This document shows, piece after piece, positions 1 to 10,251 of a stretch of DNA of 64,000 nt. The notes beneath the pieces were generated by a model that saw only the letters and a program-made list of their open reading frames with translations, did not search any database and had not been told where the DNA came from. The stretch lies in the NCBI RefSeq assembly GCF_002932875.1, contig NZ_PSWS01000058.1:62001-126000 (forward strand), given 5' to 3'. Origin of the DNA: Rathayibacter tritici. GTDB taxonomy: Bacteria; Actinomycetota; Actinomycetes; Actinomycetales; Microbacteriaceae. A program made the translations under genes and the position numbers. Position 1 is the stretch's first letter, and every line of letters begins with the position of its first letter.

Positions 1-239
1 CGTTCCGCGAATGGACGCGCCGGATCTCCGCTCCGCCGGGAGACGACCGCAGGTCGCACCGCGGGGGAGCGCGTGTCGGATAGTCAGTTCCGAGAGTGCA
101 GCTGCAACCGGAGTCACGCGCCACGAGAGCGACGGGACCGGGGGAGCGGAAGGATTCGCGTCGGGCTGAGGCCCCTCGCACGAGAGAAGCATCCGGGAAG
201 ACGACGCGGCGGACGACCCGGCCGAGGAGTGCACCAGGA

Positions 240-2942
240 ATGGTGGAAGACAACAGTACGAGCGGATCCGATCCGGACCGCGACGAGCCCCGCAGCGGGG
301 CCAGGAAGATCAGCCGCCTCTTCGGTGGCCGCCGGGCCACCCGGCGGACCGAGTCGAGCGCGCCAGTGACAGGGGAGACGATCATCGACAGCAACGAGAC
401 CGACCGGACCGCGATCGCGGGCGTCGGGCAGCCCGAATCGGGCAGTGCCGACCAGCCCGACACCGGAAGTGCCGACCAGCCCGACGCCGGAGGCGGGGTT
501 GCCGCCGAGACCGGGAGTGCCGACCAGGACGGCAGCGCCGTTCAGGCGGGCGAGCCGTCAACGTCGACGGGCGCGGTGTTCGCTGATGCCCCGGCTCAGA
601 CCGCGGCGGCCGATCAGGAGGAGCCACGACGTCCCGCCCTGCCGAGTCCGTCGCTCCTGTTCCAGGCGCCGGTCCTCCCCGACTACGTCGAACTGGCCCC
701 GCTGCCGCCCCGCGGTGCACCGCTGGGCGTTGAGGAGGAGCGCGAGCGTCCCTCCGAGGAGCAGGGCTCCGTTCGCCGCCGCTCGCGCCGTCGCAGCGGC
801 GAAAGTGAGCGCTCGGGGTCCAATGACCCGGAGAACACCGTGGTCCGGGTCCGCCAGCCGCGCGAGCAGCGCGAGACGCGCGAGCCCGAACTCATCACCG
901 AGCCTCAGCGGATCAAGGGCTCCACTCGCCTCGAGGCGAAGAAGCAGCGCCGCCGCGATGGCCGCGACGCCGGCCGCCGGCGCACGGTGGTCACCGAGTC
1001 CGAGTTCCTCGCCCGCCGCGAGGCCGTGGACCGTGTCATGGTGGTCCGCTCGAAGGAGGACAGCATCCGCATCGGCGTGCTGGAGGACGGTGTGCTCGCC
1101 GAGCACTACGTCGCCCGCTCGCAGGAGGCGTCGCTGATCGGCAACGTCTACCTCGGTCGCGTGCAGAATGTCCTGCCCAGCATGGAGGCCGCCTTCGTCG
1201 ACATCGGACGTGGTCGCAACGCCGTGCTCTACTCCGGCGAGGTCGACTGGGACGCCGCGAACAACGCCGGTGGCCCGCGTCGCATCGAGCTGGCGCTCAA
1301 GCCCGGCGACCGCGTCCTCGTGCAGGTCTCGAAGGACCCCGTCGGCCACAAGGGCGCCCGGCTCACGAGCCAGATCTCCCTCCCCGGCCGCTACCTCGTC
1401 TACGTGCCCAACGGCTCGATGAACGGCATCTCGCGCAAGCTGCCCGACACGGAGCGCGCGCGCCTCAAGAAGATCCTGAAGGAGGTGCTCCCCGAGAACG
1501 TGGGCGTCATCGTGCGCACCGCCGCCGAGGGCGCCACGGAGGAGCAGCTGACCGTCGACGTCGAGCGCTTGACCGCGCAGTGGACCGCCCTCAGCACAAA
1601 GGCCGCAACCGGGCAGGCTCCCGCCCTCCTGCACAGCGAGCCCGACCTCCTGATCAAGATCGTCCGCGACGTCTTCAACGAGGACTTCGAGAAGATGGTG
1701 ATCGCCGGCGAGGACGCCCGCGAAATCATCGAGCTCTACCTCAGCCAGGTCGCCCCCGACCTGCTCGAGCGTGTCGAGATCTATACCGGCGAGAAGGACG
1801 CGTTCGACGAGTTCCGGATCACCGAGCAGATCGAGAAGGCGCTGGAGCGCAAGGTCTGGTTGCCCAGCGGCGGCTCGCTCGTGATCGACCGCACCGAGGC
1901 GATGACGGTGGTGGACGTGAACACCGGCAAGTTCGTCGGCTCGGGCGGCAACCTCGAGGAGACCGTCACCAAGAACAACCTGGAGGCGGCCGAGGAGATC
2001 GTCCGTCAGCTGCGCCTGCGCGACATCGGCGGCATCATCGTCGTCGACTTCATCGACATGGTGCTCGAGTCCAACCGCGATCTCGTGCTCCGCCGTCTGG
2101 TCGAGTGCCTCAGCCGCGACCGCACCAAGCACCAGGTGGCCGAGGTCACCTCGCTCGGCCTTGTGCAGATGACCCGCAAGAAGTTGGGCCTGGGCCTGCT
2201 CGAGACCTTCAGCGAGAACTGCGAGGTCTGTGCCGGACGGGGCGTCATCGTCCATCACGACCCGGTCTTCAAGCACCGCTCCACCGCCGCTCCGCAGCAG
2301 GAGCAGCGCCGCCGCGGCAAGGGTGGCGAGCAGCAGCCCGCCGCCTCGGGCCGCTCGAACGGCGCGCAGAACGGCCAGGGCGCCTCGGCGACCAAGGCTG
2401 TGAGCACCCACGCCATCACCGACGACGCGAAGAACGCGCTCGCGCAGATCGCCGCGAGCACCATCCAGCCCCAGGCCGTGCGCCAGGCGGCGGAGGTGGC
2501 CGCGACACTTGTCGAGGACGCCACGGACGCGGTCGCGGCGGAGGCACCCGAGGAGATCACCGAGATCGCGCAGGAGCAGCCGACCGAGTCCAGTCGTCGC
2601 GGCGAGCGTCCCGCCCGGGGTGAGCGCCGCCGTCGCAGCCGCGATCGCGAGCCGCGCCCGGAGGTCGCCGAGGCGCCCGAGGCGCCGATCGAGGTCCCCG
2701 TCGAGGAGGAGGCCGCGCCGGCCGCTGCCGCGCCGATCCTCGATATCCCGATCGCTCCGCTCACGCCCCCGCGCCGGGTCCGCAGCGAGGTGGCCGAGCA
2801 CCTGCTCGACTCCGTACTCGATGCGCTGCCTGCCCCGAAGCAGCCCGGTCAGGGCCGCGCCAGGAGCCGACGCGTCACCACGGCGGCCCTCACCGGAGTC
2901 GCGGTCATCCCCGAGCAGACCCCGCGCCGCGCCGACCAGTAG
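240..2942 (+). CDS. rne: Rne/Rng family ribonuclease (RNase E/G)
   Basis: Endoribonuclease that starts mRNA turnover and processes rRNA and tRNA precursors in the cytoplasm. About 900 residues from the ATG at 240, which has GAGGAG ten bases upstream; the frame is open further upstream but without such a signal. Order of parts: a disordered acidic/Arg-rich N-terminal extension (about 1-250), an S1 RNA-binding domain near residue 300 (SLIGNVYLGRVQNVLPSMEA), the RNase E/G catalytic core with VVDVNTGKFVG near 560 and GGIIVVDFIDM near 600, and the Zn-link CEVCAGRG near 660. The tail is Ala/Pro/Arg-rich and disordered. The long low-complexity arm at each end is usual for actinobacterial RNase E. 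The rplU-rpmA-obgE block follows, as in many actinobacteria. Family assignment is secure; the exact start is less so. Confidence 0.93.
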   Translation: MVEDNSTSGSDPDRDEPRSGARKISRLFGGRRATRRTESSAPVTGETIIDSNETDRTAIAGVGQPESGSADQPDTGSADQPDAGGGVAAETGSADQDGSAVQAGEPSTSTGAVFADAPAQTAAADQEEPRRPALPSPSLLFQAPVLPDYVELAPLPPRGAPLGVEEERERPSEEQGSVRRRSRRRSGESERSGSNDPENTVVRVRQPREQRETREPELITEPQRIKGSTRLEAKKQRRRDGRDAGRRRTVVTESEFLARREAVDRVMVVRSKEDSIRIGVLEDGVLAEHYVARSQEASLIGNVYLGRVQNVLPSMEAAFVDIGRGRNAVLYSGEVDWDAANNAGGPRRIELALKPGDRVLVQVSKDPVGHKGARLTSQISLPGRYLVYVPNGSMNGISRKLPDTERARLKKILKEVLPENVGVIVRTAAEGATEEQLTVDVERLTAQWTALSTKAATGQAPALLHSEPDLLIKIVRDVFNEDFEKMVIAGEDAREIIELYLSQVAPDLLERVEIYTGEKDAFDEFRITEQIEKALERKVWLPSGGSLVIDRTEAMTVVDVNTGKFVGSGGNLEETVTKNNLEAAEEIVRQLRLRDIGGIIVVDFIDMVLESNRDLVLRRLVECLSRDRTKHQVAEVTSLGLVQMTRKKLGLGLLETFSENCEVCAGRGVIVHHDPVFKHRSTAAPQQEQRRRGKGGEQQPAASGRSNGAQNGQGASATKAVSTHAITDDAKNALAQIAASTIQPQAVRQAAEVAATLVEDATDAVAAEAPEEITEIAQEQPTESSRRGERPARGERRRRSRDREPRPEVAEAPEAPIEVPVEEEAAPAAAAPILDIPIAPLTPPRRVRSEVAEHLLDSVLDALPAPKQPGQGRARSRRVTTAALTGVAVIPEQTPRRADQ

Positions 2943-2954
2943 CGCGACGTGGCA

Positions 2955-3266
2955 TCAGGAGGGCTCGGTAGTCGGCGACAGCCGACGCCGGGCCCTTTCG
3001 GCGTCCCGGTCGCGCCCACGGACGCGGAGCCCGCTCTCGCGCAGCCGCTCGACCAGCTCCCGCGCGCTGACCGTCACCGCTCCGGCGGCGACGAACTCGT
3101 CGATCCGCTCCTCGGGCACGTCGTAGTGATCCAGATCGAAGCCGCGCTCGGACACGCCGAGGCGGCGCGCGAAGTCGTGCAGCTCCTCCAGGGAGGCGTC
3201 GCTGACCAGGTGCGCCCAAAGCCGACCGTGGGCCGGCCAGCGCGCGGTATCCACGAGGATGGCCAT
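2955..3266 (-). CDS. DUF4031 domain-containing protein
   Basis: Small protein of 103 residues with the N-terminal signature MAILVDTARWPAHGRLWAHL of the DUF4031 family. The function is unknown. The ATG at 3266 was chosen because the family begins exactly at MAIL; an in-frame ATG at 3299 would add eleven unconserved residues. The gene is convergent with rne (12-nt gap) and divergent from the rplU promoter. The rest of the protein is a compact mixed helical domain (SLEELHDFARRLGVSERGFD) with no catalytic signature I can name. No membrane segment or signal peptide. Confidence 0.85.
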   Translation of the reverse strand: MAILVDTARWPAHGRLWAHLVSDASLEELHDFARRLGVSERGFDLDHYDVPEERIDEFVAAGAVTVSARELVERLRESGLRVRGRDRDAERARRRLSPTTEPS

Positions 3267-3367
3267 TCCCCCATCGTAGGCGGCGCGCCGTCCGTTCATC
3301 CGTGTCGCGCTCGACTATCGTGACGGGGTCGCCGGTCGGGCGGACGCGGCTCCAGGGCTGTGCGCGT

Positions 3368-3396
3368 TTGACCGTGGAGCACGGATCCCGTACTCT
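3368..3396 (+). promoter_or_regulatory. Promoter of the rplU-rpmA operon
   Basis: TTGACC (3368-3373) and TACTCT (3391-3396) are separated by exactly 17 nt, the best sigma-70-type promoter in the window. Transcription would start near 3403, leaving a leader of about 190 nt before rplU. Confidence 0.7.
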
Positions 3397-3402
3397 TGAC
3401 CG

Positions 3403-3594
3403 TTGGTGTGGCGCGCTCCATGTGCTCACGCAGATTTCCGTTGTCGCTCGGCCCCTCGCGGGGCGCGGGCCGCGGTGCCGGTTCCCTCGTGTCGTGAGGA
3501 GACGGGTACGAACCGGAAGACCGGGGCTCAGCCCCGTCCCTACAAGCCCCGGACGAGGCCTCCGCTCCGTCCAGATGAGAAACAGGTACGAGAA
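3403..3594 (+). other. Untranslated leader of rplU
   Basis: About 190 nt between the predicted transcription start and the rplU GTG. It holds small hairpins, for example GGGGC-tca-GCCCC at 3523-3535, and other GC-rich self-complementary stretches. Its length is compatible with an autoregulatory ribosomal-protein leader, but I cannot match it to a named leader family. The rplU frame stays open through it; the composition does not look like an N-terminal extension of L21. Confidence 0.35.
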
Positions 3595-3903
3595 GTGGTT
3601 TACGCAGTTGTGCGCGCCGGCGGTCGGCAGGAGAAGGTCGAGGTCGGCACCATCGTGACGATGGACCGGGTCAAGGCCGACAAGAACGGCACCGTGCAGC
3701 TTCCTGCCGTGCTGCTCGTCGACGGCGAGTCGATCACCTCGGACGCGGCGACCCTCGCGGGCGTCACCGTCACCGCCGAGGTGCTCGAGGACCTCCGCGG
3801 TCCGAAGATCATCATCCAGAAGTTCAAGAACAAGACCGGTTACAAGAAGCGCCAGGGGCACCGTCAGGACCTCACGCGCGTCAAGGTCACCGGCATCAAG
3901 TAG
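3595..3903 (+). CDS. rplU: 50S ribosomal protein L21
   Basis: Component of the large ribosomal subunit that binds 23S rRNA. 102 residues, the normal length. The GTG at 3595 gives the family N-terminus [20 protein letters not shown]; the C-terminus has the basic signature [18 protein letters not shown]. First gene of the rplU-rpmA operon, 94 nt before rpmA. Driven by the TTGACC-N17-TACTCT promoter at 3368 through a long leader, so expression may be controlled in that leader. Confidence 0.97.
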   Translation: MVYAVVRAGGRQEKVEVGTIVTMDRVKADKNGTVQLPAVLLVDGESITSDAATLAGVTVTAEVLEDLRGPKIIIQKFKNKTGYKKRQGHRQDLTRVKVTGIK

Positions 3904-3997
3904 TCCTGCACAAGAATTGAGCTGACCTGCCGGGCGAGCCATCGCTCAGCGGGGGATCAGCACGGGGCTGCGGCCCCCGGTCTCGAGGAGATGAGAA

Positions 3998-5924
<1,927 letters not shown>

Positions 5925-5949
5925 CCCTGCCCTCGGGGTCGTCTGCGCC

Positions 5950-5955
5950 TACACT
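5950..5955 (+). promoter_or_regulatory. -10 hexamer of leaderless proA promoter
   Basis: TACACT ends 6 nt before the proA ATG, so the transcript probably starts at or next to the start codon. No convincing -35 box. Confidence 0.5.
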
Positions 5956-5961
5956 GGCCGG

Positions 5962-7230
5962 ATGCCGCAGACGACCCCCGCCAGCAGTGCGCTGACCGAG
6001 CGGTTCGCCGCCTCCCGTGCAGCATCGCGCTCCCTCCGCAGCGCGACGACCGACCTCAAGAACCGGGCGCTGCTTGCTCTGGCCGACGCGCTGCGCGCCA
6101 GCGCCGAACGAGTCGTGCCGGCGAACGAGCTCGACCTCCAGCGCGGTCGGGAGAGCGGGATGAGCGCGGGACTGCAGGACCGCCTCCGCCTCGACGCCGC
6201 GCGCCTGGGCTCTCTCGCCGACGCCGTCGTCGCGGTCGCCGGGCTCACCGATCCGGTCGGGCAGACGGTGCGGGGAGCGAACCTGCCCAACGGAGCCTCG
6301 CTGACGCAGGTGCGCGTGCCCTTCGGAGTGGTCGGAGCGATCTACGAGGCCCGGCCCAACGTCACCATCGACATCGCCGCGCTCGCGCTCAAGAGCGGCA
6401 ACGCCGTTGTCCTACGCGGGGGCACCGCCGCCGAGAACACGAACCGCGTCCTGGTCGAGCTGCTTCAGGAGGCGGTCGCCTCGGTAGGGCTTCCGGCCGA
6501 GCTGATCCAGAGCGTCGATGACCACGGCCGTGAAGGCGCGAAGGCGCTGATGCGCGCGCGGGGCTTTGTCGACGTGCTGGTGCCGAGGGGGAGCGCGGGG
6601 CTGATCGAATCCGTGGTGACGGAGTCGACGGTCCCCGTGATCGAGACGGGCGCCGGAGTGGTCCACGTCTTCCTCGATGCCAGCGCCGACGAGCAGTGGG
6701 CCCTCGACATCGTGCACAACGCGAAGGTCCAGCGCCCGAGCACCTGCAATGCCCTCGAGACCCTCCTCGTGCACCAGGACGCGGCGGAGCGCCTGCTGCC
6801 GCCGGTGCTCGGACGCCTCGCTGAGGCGGGCGTGACTGTGCACGGGGACGAGCGCGTCGTGGCTCTCTGGCCGGATGCCGTTCCGGCCACCGAGGAGGAC
6901 TGGTCGGCCGAGTACTATTCGCTCGACCTCGCGGTCGCTGTGGTCGACGACCTCGATGCGGCGATGGCCCACATCGACCGCTACTCGACGCACCACACCG
7001 AGTCGATCGTGACCGAAGACCTCCGCAGCGCCGAGCGCTTCCTCGCTGAGGTCGACTCGGCCGTCGTGATGGTCAACGCGTCGACCCGCTTCACCGACGG
7101 CGGAGAGTTCGGCTTCGGCGCCGAGGTCGGCATCTCGACCCAGAAGCTCCACGCGCGGGGCCCGATGGGCCTGGCCGAGCTGACCAGCACAAAGTGGTTG
7201 TTGCGCGGCTCCGGTCAGGTTCGCCCCTGA
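5962..7230 (+). CDS. proA: Glutamate-5-semialdehyde dehydrogenase
   Basis: Reduces glutamyl-5-phosphate to glutamate semialdehyde with NADPH, the second step of proline synthesis. 422 residues, normal length. An aldehyde-dehydrogenase-fold protein with the catalytic cysteine in QRPSTCNALETLL (Cys about 262) and the ProA signature VVMVNASTRFTDGGEFGFGA near the C-terminus. ATG at 5962 follows a TACACT -10 by 6 nt and has no Shine-Dalgarno sequence. The proB gene for glutamate 5-kinase, its usual upstream partner, is absent from the locus. Confidence 0.96.
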   Translation: MPQTTPASSALTERFAASRAASRSLRSATTDLKNRALLALADALRASAERVVPANELDLQRGRESGMSAGLQDRLRLDAARLGSLADAVVAVAGLTDPVGQTVRGANLPNGASLTQVRVPFGVVGAIYEARPNVTIDIAALALKSGNAVVLRGGTAAENTNRVLVELLQEAVASVGLPAELIQSVDDHGREGAKALMRARGFVDVLVPRGSAGLIESVVTESTVPVIETGAGVVHVFLDASADEQWALDIVHNAKVQRPSTCNALETLLVHQDAAERLLPPVLGRLAEAGVTVHGDERVVALWPDAVPATEEDWSAEYYSLDLAVAVVDDLDAAMAHIDRYSTHHTESIVTEDLRSAERFLAEVDSAVVMVNASTRFTDGGEFGFGAEVGISTQKLHARGPMGLAELTSTKWLLRGSGQVRP

Positions 7231-7266
7231 CCGACGCGGACGATTCGGCGCCCCGCGGCGTCCGGG

Positions 7267-7272
7267 TAGACT
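7267..7272 (+). promoter_or_regulatory. -10 hexamer upstream of the small membrane protein
   Basis: TAGACT, 45 nt before the ATG at 7318, which has its own AAGGAG. Suggests a short-leader transcript for the 7318-9898 gene group. Confidence 0.4.
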
Positions 7273-7317
7273 CGACGAAGCCCCGCCGGGGCGACCACGA
7301 CCTCCAAGGAGCACTGC

Positions 7318-7515
7318 ATGTCCCTCGCGACGACCGTCCTCGCCGAAGCAGCGGCCCATGCGGAGCTGCCGTTCCCCCCGATCGTCTTCGGGCTGATCGC
7401 CGCCGTCGCCTTTACGGCGCTCGGCTTCGTCACCTGGAGCTACCGCGATGTCGCAAACCGCCACTCGCACAAGACGGGTGCGGGCTCGAACGACCAGCAC
7501 GGTCACGGTCACTAG
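7318..7515 (+). CDS. Small single-pass membrane protein, hypothetical
   Basis: 65 residues, not assigned to a family. One hydrophobic segment at about 20-41 (PIVFGLIAAVAFTALGFVTW) is followed by a polar, histidine-rich tail ending QHGHGH. AAGGAG lies 6 nt before the ATG, supporting translation. It sits just upstream of nadD (18-nt gap) and is probably co-transcribed. Conserved small ORFs at this place in related genomes would be expected if real; I infer a membrane-anchored cytoplasmic tail, perhaps metal-binding through the histidines. Confidence 0.75.
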   Translation: MSLATTVLAEAAAHAELPFPPIVFGLIAAVAFTALGFVTWSYRDVANRHSHKTGAGSNDQHGHGH

Positions 7516-7533
7516 GCGGGGAGCCCAGCGATC

Positions 7534-8145
7534 GTGACGTCCGCCGCGAGCGGAGGCCCGCGGCGTCCCCGTATCGGCGTGATGGGCGGCACCTTCGACC
7601 CGATCCACCACGGCCACCTGGTCGCCGCGTCCGAGGTGGCCCAGTCGTTCGACTTGGACGAGGTCGTCTTCGTCCCCACCGGTCAGCCGTGGCACAAAAA
7701 GACAGTCACCTCGGCCGAGCACCGCTACCTGATGACGGTCATCGCCACCGCATCGAACCCGAGCTTCACGGTCAGCCGCGTCGACGTCGATCGGGTCGGG
7801 ACGACCTATACGATCGATACCCTGCGCGATATCCACACCGCGCATCCGGACGCCGAGCTCTTCTTCATCACCGGCGCGGACGCGGTCGCGCAGATCCTCA
7901 GCTGGAAGGATTACGACGAGCTGTGGGAGCTGGCTCACTTCGTCGCCGTCAGCCGACCGGGGCACGTCCTCAACGTTTCGGGATTGCCGGCCCAGGACGT
8001 ATCCTTGTTGGAGATTCCGGCACTAGCGATTTCCTCGACGGACTGTCGGAGCCGCGTGAACCGGGGTCATCCGGTCTGGTACCTGGTTCCCGACGGTGTC
8101 GTCCAGTACATCTCGAAGCACCACCTGTATCGGAGTACGTCATGA
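7534..8145 (+). CDS. nadD: Nicotinate-nucleotide adenylyltransferase
   Basis: Joins nicotinate mononucleotide and ATP to make deamido-NAD in the NAD pathway. 203 residues with GTG start. The nucleotidyltransferase signature [13 protein letters not shown] (residues 17-29) holds the HxGH motif; VSRPGH and the C-terminal [10 protein letters not shown] motif (ISSTxiR type) are present. The stop overlaps the next start by 4 nt (ATGA), so the following gene is translationally coupled. Order nadD - membrane protein - rsfS matches related actinobacteria. Confidence 0.95.
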   Translation: MTSAASGGPRRPRIGVMGGTFDPIHHGHLVAASEVAQSFDLDEVVFVPTGQPWHKKTVTSAEHRYLMTVIATASNPSFTVSRVDVDRVGTTYTIDTLRDIHTAHPDAELFFITGADAVAQILSWKDYDELWELAHFVAVSRPGHVLNVSGLPAQDVSLLEIPALAISSTDCRSRVNRGHPVWYLVPDGVVQYISKHHLYRSTS

Positions 8146-9476
8146 CAGTTCAGCCCGAGGAGAAGCCGCTCACCCGGCGCGAGATCCGCGAGCGCGAGAG
8201 GCGCGAGGCCGGCGCGGCCCCTGCTGCCGTCGCTGCGACGACCTCTCGTCGAGCTGCCACGGCCTCCGTCACCACCGCCGGCGACATGCCGGTGCTCACT
8301 CCGACTCAGGCCCTGAGGATCACACCCGTCGACCCGGGCCCCGCGAGCGAACCCGACCTGCGCACCTCCTCGACGGAGATCGTCGCCACCGAGAACGCGA
8401 CCGGCCGGCCGCTGACCCGTCGCGAGCTGCGCGCCCTGCTGGCGCAGCAGCAGGCCGCGAAGGTTGCGGCGACGCCGGAGGCCGAGCCGTCGGCTCTCGC
8501 CGGTCGGGAGCGGTCCAGCGAGGTCGAGGACGCGCTCGAGCGCGCGTCGGCGCTTCCGCCGACGGGCGCAGTGGCCGTGGTCGAGGCCGCCGACGAGTCG
8601 CGCGACGCCGAGCCGGTCCCCGAGATCGAGGACGCCGCCACCGAGGGGGGCGTGCCCGAGGCCGCCGAGACGGCTGCGCCGCTCGAGGAGTCGGAGGCGT
8701 CCGACGATGCCGCGCCTCCTTCGACCGAGTCCGATGACCCCGCGCCCGAGGAGCCGACGGCGACCAGCGGGCTCGAGGAGCCGGCCGGTGCGTCGTCCTC
8801 GTCCGACACGCCGGAGGAGCAGGACGGGCCGGCGCCTGCGGAGGAGCCGGAGCCTGCGGGTCAGACCGTGGATGAACCCGCGCCTGAGCCCGAGCAGCCG
8901 CATCTCAACACCGCCCTGTTCGCCTCGGTCGGCGGCTCGCTCGACATCGTCGACGAGAAGGCGACCGAGATCACCGGCAGCTTCGAACCGCCGATCGAGC
9001 ACCTCGCCATCACCGAGGAGTTGGACAGCAAGTCGAAGGAGGAGGTGGACGCCTCGTTCGACTCCCTCATTGCGAGCGGAGTCGCCGCCACCGGCGCCGT
9101 CACGACGACCAACGCGCTGATCCTGCCGACCACCGGCCCCGCCACCTCCATCGGAACCGACTCGGGCGAGATCCTCGTCACCGGATCGTTCGACCTCCCG
9201 CGAAGCCTCGGCTCCACGGGGCAGCACCCGAACCTCTACGACTCGCCCGACGTCGACCGCTACGTCGACCGCATCGACCGCGAGCAGCCCGCTGGCGAGT
9301 CCGAGCCGGTCCGTGCCTCCAGCGCCGTGTCGACTCACGCCGCGGGAACCTCCATGATCGCGCCGCAGAAACGCGCCGGCATCAGCGTCCCGGTCGTTCT
9401 CGCGATCACCGCCGCCGTCCTCCTGGTCGCCTCGATCGCGCTGTTCATCGGTGGCTTCGTGCTCAACATCTTCTGA
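8142..9476 (+). CDS. Acidic, disordered single-pass membrane protein, hypothetical
   Basis: 444 residues, unknown function. Two copies of a basic motif occur near the N-terminus, [16 protein letters not shown] and [15 protein letters not shown]. They are followed by about 250 residues of Ala/Glu/Pro-rich low complexity that is strongly acidic, then a mixed region with repeated 'ITGSF/VTGSFD' phrases, and one C-terminal transmembrane helix ([20 protein letters not shown]). The tail after the helix is only a few residues, so this looks like a tail-anchored protein with a large cytoplasmic arm. It overlaps nadD by 4 nt and precedes rsfS by 26 nt. No catalytic domain visible. Confidence 0.85.
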   Translation: MTVQPEEKPLTRREIRERERREAGAAPAAVAATTSRRAATASVTTAGDMPVLTPTQALRITPVDPGPASEPDLRTSSTEIVATENATGRPLTRRELRALLAQQQAAKVAATPEAEPSALAGRERSSEVEDALERASALPPTGAVAVVEAADESRDAEPVPEIEDAATEGGVPEAAETAAPLEESEASDDAAPPSTESDDPAPEEPTATSGLEEPAGASSSSDTPEEQDGPAPAEEPEPAGQTVDEPAPEPEQPHLNTALFASVGGSLDIVDEKATEITGSFEPPIEHLAITEELDSKSKEEVDASFDSLIASGVAATGAVTTTNALILPTTGPATSIGTDSGEILVTGSFDLPRSLGSTGQHPNLYDSPDVDRYVDRIDREQPAGESEPVRASSAVSTHAAGTSMIAPQKRAGISVPVVLAITAAVLLVASIALFIGGFVLNIF

Positions 9477-9502
9477 CCTCCACCACCAACACTGAAGGCT
9501 TC

Positions 9503-9898
9503 ATGACTGCTACCGACTCCGCCCGCGCCCTGCTCCAGCTCGCGGCCACCGCCGCCGACTCCAAGGGCGGAGAGGACCTCGTCGCCCTCGATGTCTCGGG
9601 ACCGCTGCCGCTCGTCGACATCTTCCTCCTCGCCACCGGCCGCTCCGAGCGAAACGTGGTCGCCATTGCGAACGAGGTGGAGGATCGCCTGAACGAGTCC
9701 GGTGCCAAGCTCCTGCGTCGCGAGGGCCGTGCGGAGGGGCGCTGGATCCTGCTCGACTTCGGAGACCTGGTCGTGCACGTCTTCCACGAAGAGGACCGGA
9801 TGTACTACTCGCTGGAGCGCCTGTGGAAGGACTGCCCGACGGTGCCGTTCACGATCGACCGGACGGCCGCCGTCGAGGCGACGACGCCCTCGACCTGA
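9503..9898 (+). CDS. rsfS: Ribosomal silencing factor RsfS
   Basis: Binds L14 on the 50S subunit and blocks joining of the subunits when nutrients are short. 131 residues, with the family core DIFLLATGRSERNVVAIANE, then GRWILLDFGDLVVHVFHEEDR and a YSLERLWKDCP ending. Last gene of the nadD group. Downstream is a lower-GC spacer of about 140 nt before the tRNA gene. Confidence 0.95.
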   Translation: MTATDSARALLQLAATAADSKGGEDLVALDVSGPLPLVDIFLLATGRSERNVVAIANEVEDRLNESGAKLLRREGRAEGRWILLDFGDLVVHVFHEEDRMYYSLERLWKDCPTVPFTIDRTAAVEATTPST

Positions 9899-10037
9899 CG
9901 AACACGCCCGGCGACAGCGGTCGATTTCCCTTCGCGCCGTTCATGTTGTAATTTATTCGAGTTGCTTCCGCCGGGCGGAAAAGGCAAGAGAAACGGTCGA
10001 TCACGATCAGCGATCGAGTAAAAATCGTACGGCGTAC

Positions 10038-10110
10038 GGGTCCGTGGCGCAGCTGGTAGCGCACCTGCATGGCATGCAGGGGGTCAGGGGTTCGAATCCC
10101 CTCGGATCCA
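10038..10110 (+). tRNA. tRNA-Ala (anticodon GGC)
   Basis: 73-nt cloverleaf. Acceptor stem GGGTCCG pairs with CGGATCC (one G-T pair), the anticodon stem CCTGC/GCAGG encloses the loop ATGGCAT giving anticodon GGC, and the T loop is TTCGAAT. Discriminator base A. The following bases are CCG, so the CCA end is not fully encoded and must be added enzymatically. Reads GCC codons, the dominant alanine codon in this GC-rich genome. Confidence 0.95.
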
Positions 10111-10117
10111 CCGAACA

Positions 10118-10145
10118 GGTCCGCACTCCTCCGGGAGTGCGGACC
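10118..10145 (+). terminator. Terminator after tRNA-Ala
   Basis: Perfect 12-bp stem GGTCCGCACTCC / GGAGTGCGGACC with a 4-nt loop, 7 nt after the tRNA 3' end, followed by ttcgt. Confidence 0.8.
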
Positions 10146-10251
10146 TTCGTCGTATCCGGGGCGACCCGCTCGGTTGGGCTCCGTTCGGATCCTTCCCCGT
10201 CAGGTCACCCCGTCAGGTCACCTCGTCGGGCAGGCTCGTCATGCTGCGCCG

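Noticed and set aside
558-2801. Long minus-strand frame opposite rne
   Set aside because: Leu/Asp/Arg-rich shadow of a GC-rich gene; rne has S1 and catalytic motifs.
3403-3594. N-terminal extension of L21 read through the leader
   Set aside because: The in-frame sequence is open, but its composition is unlike L21 and the family begins at VVYAVV; a promoter lies just before it.
9966-9980. Short hairpin TTCCGC/GCGGAA after rsfS
   Set aside because: Only 6 bp with a 3-nt loop; too weak to call a terminator.
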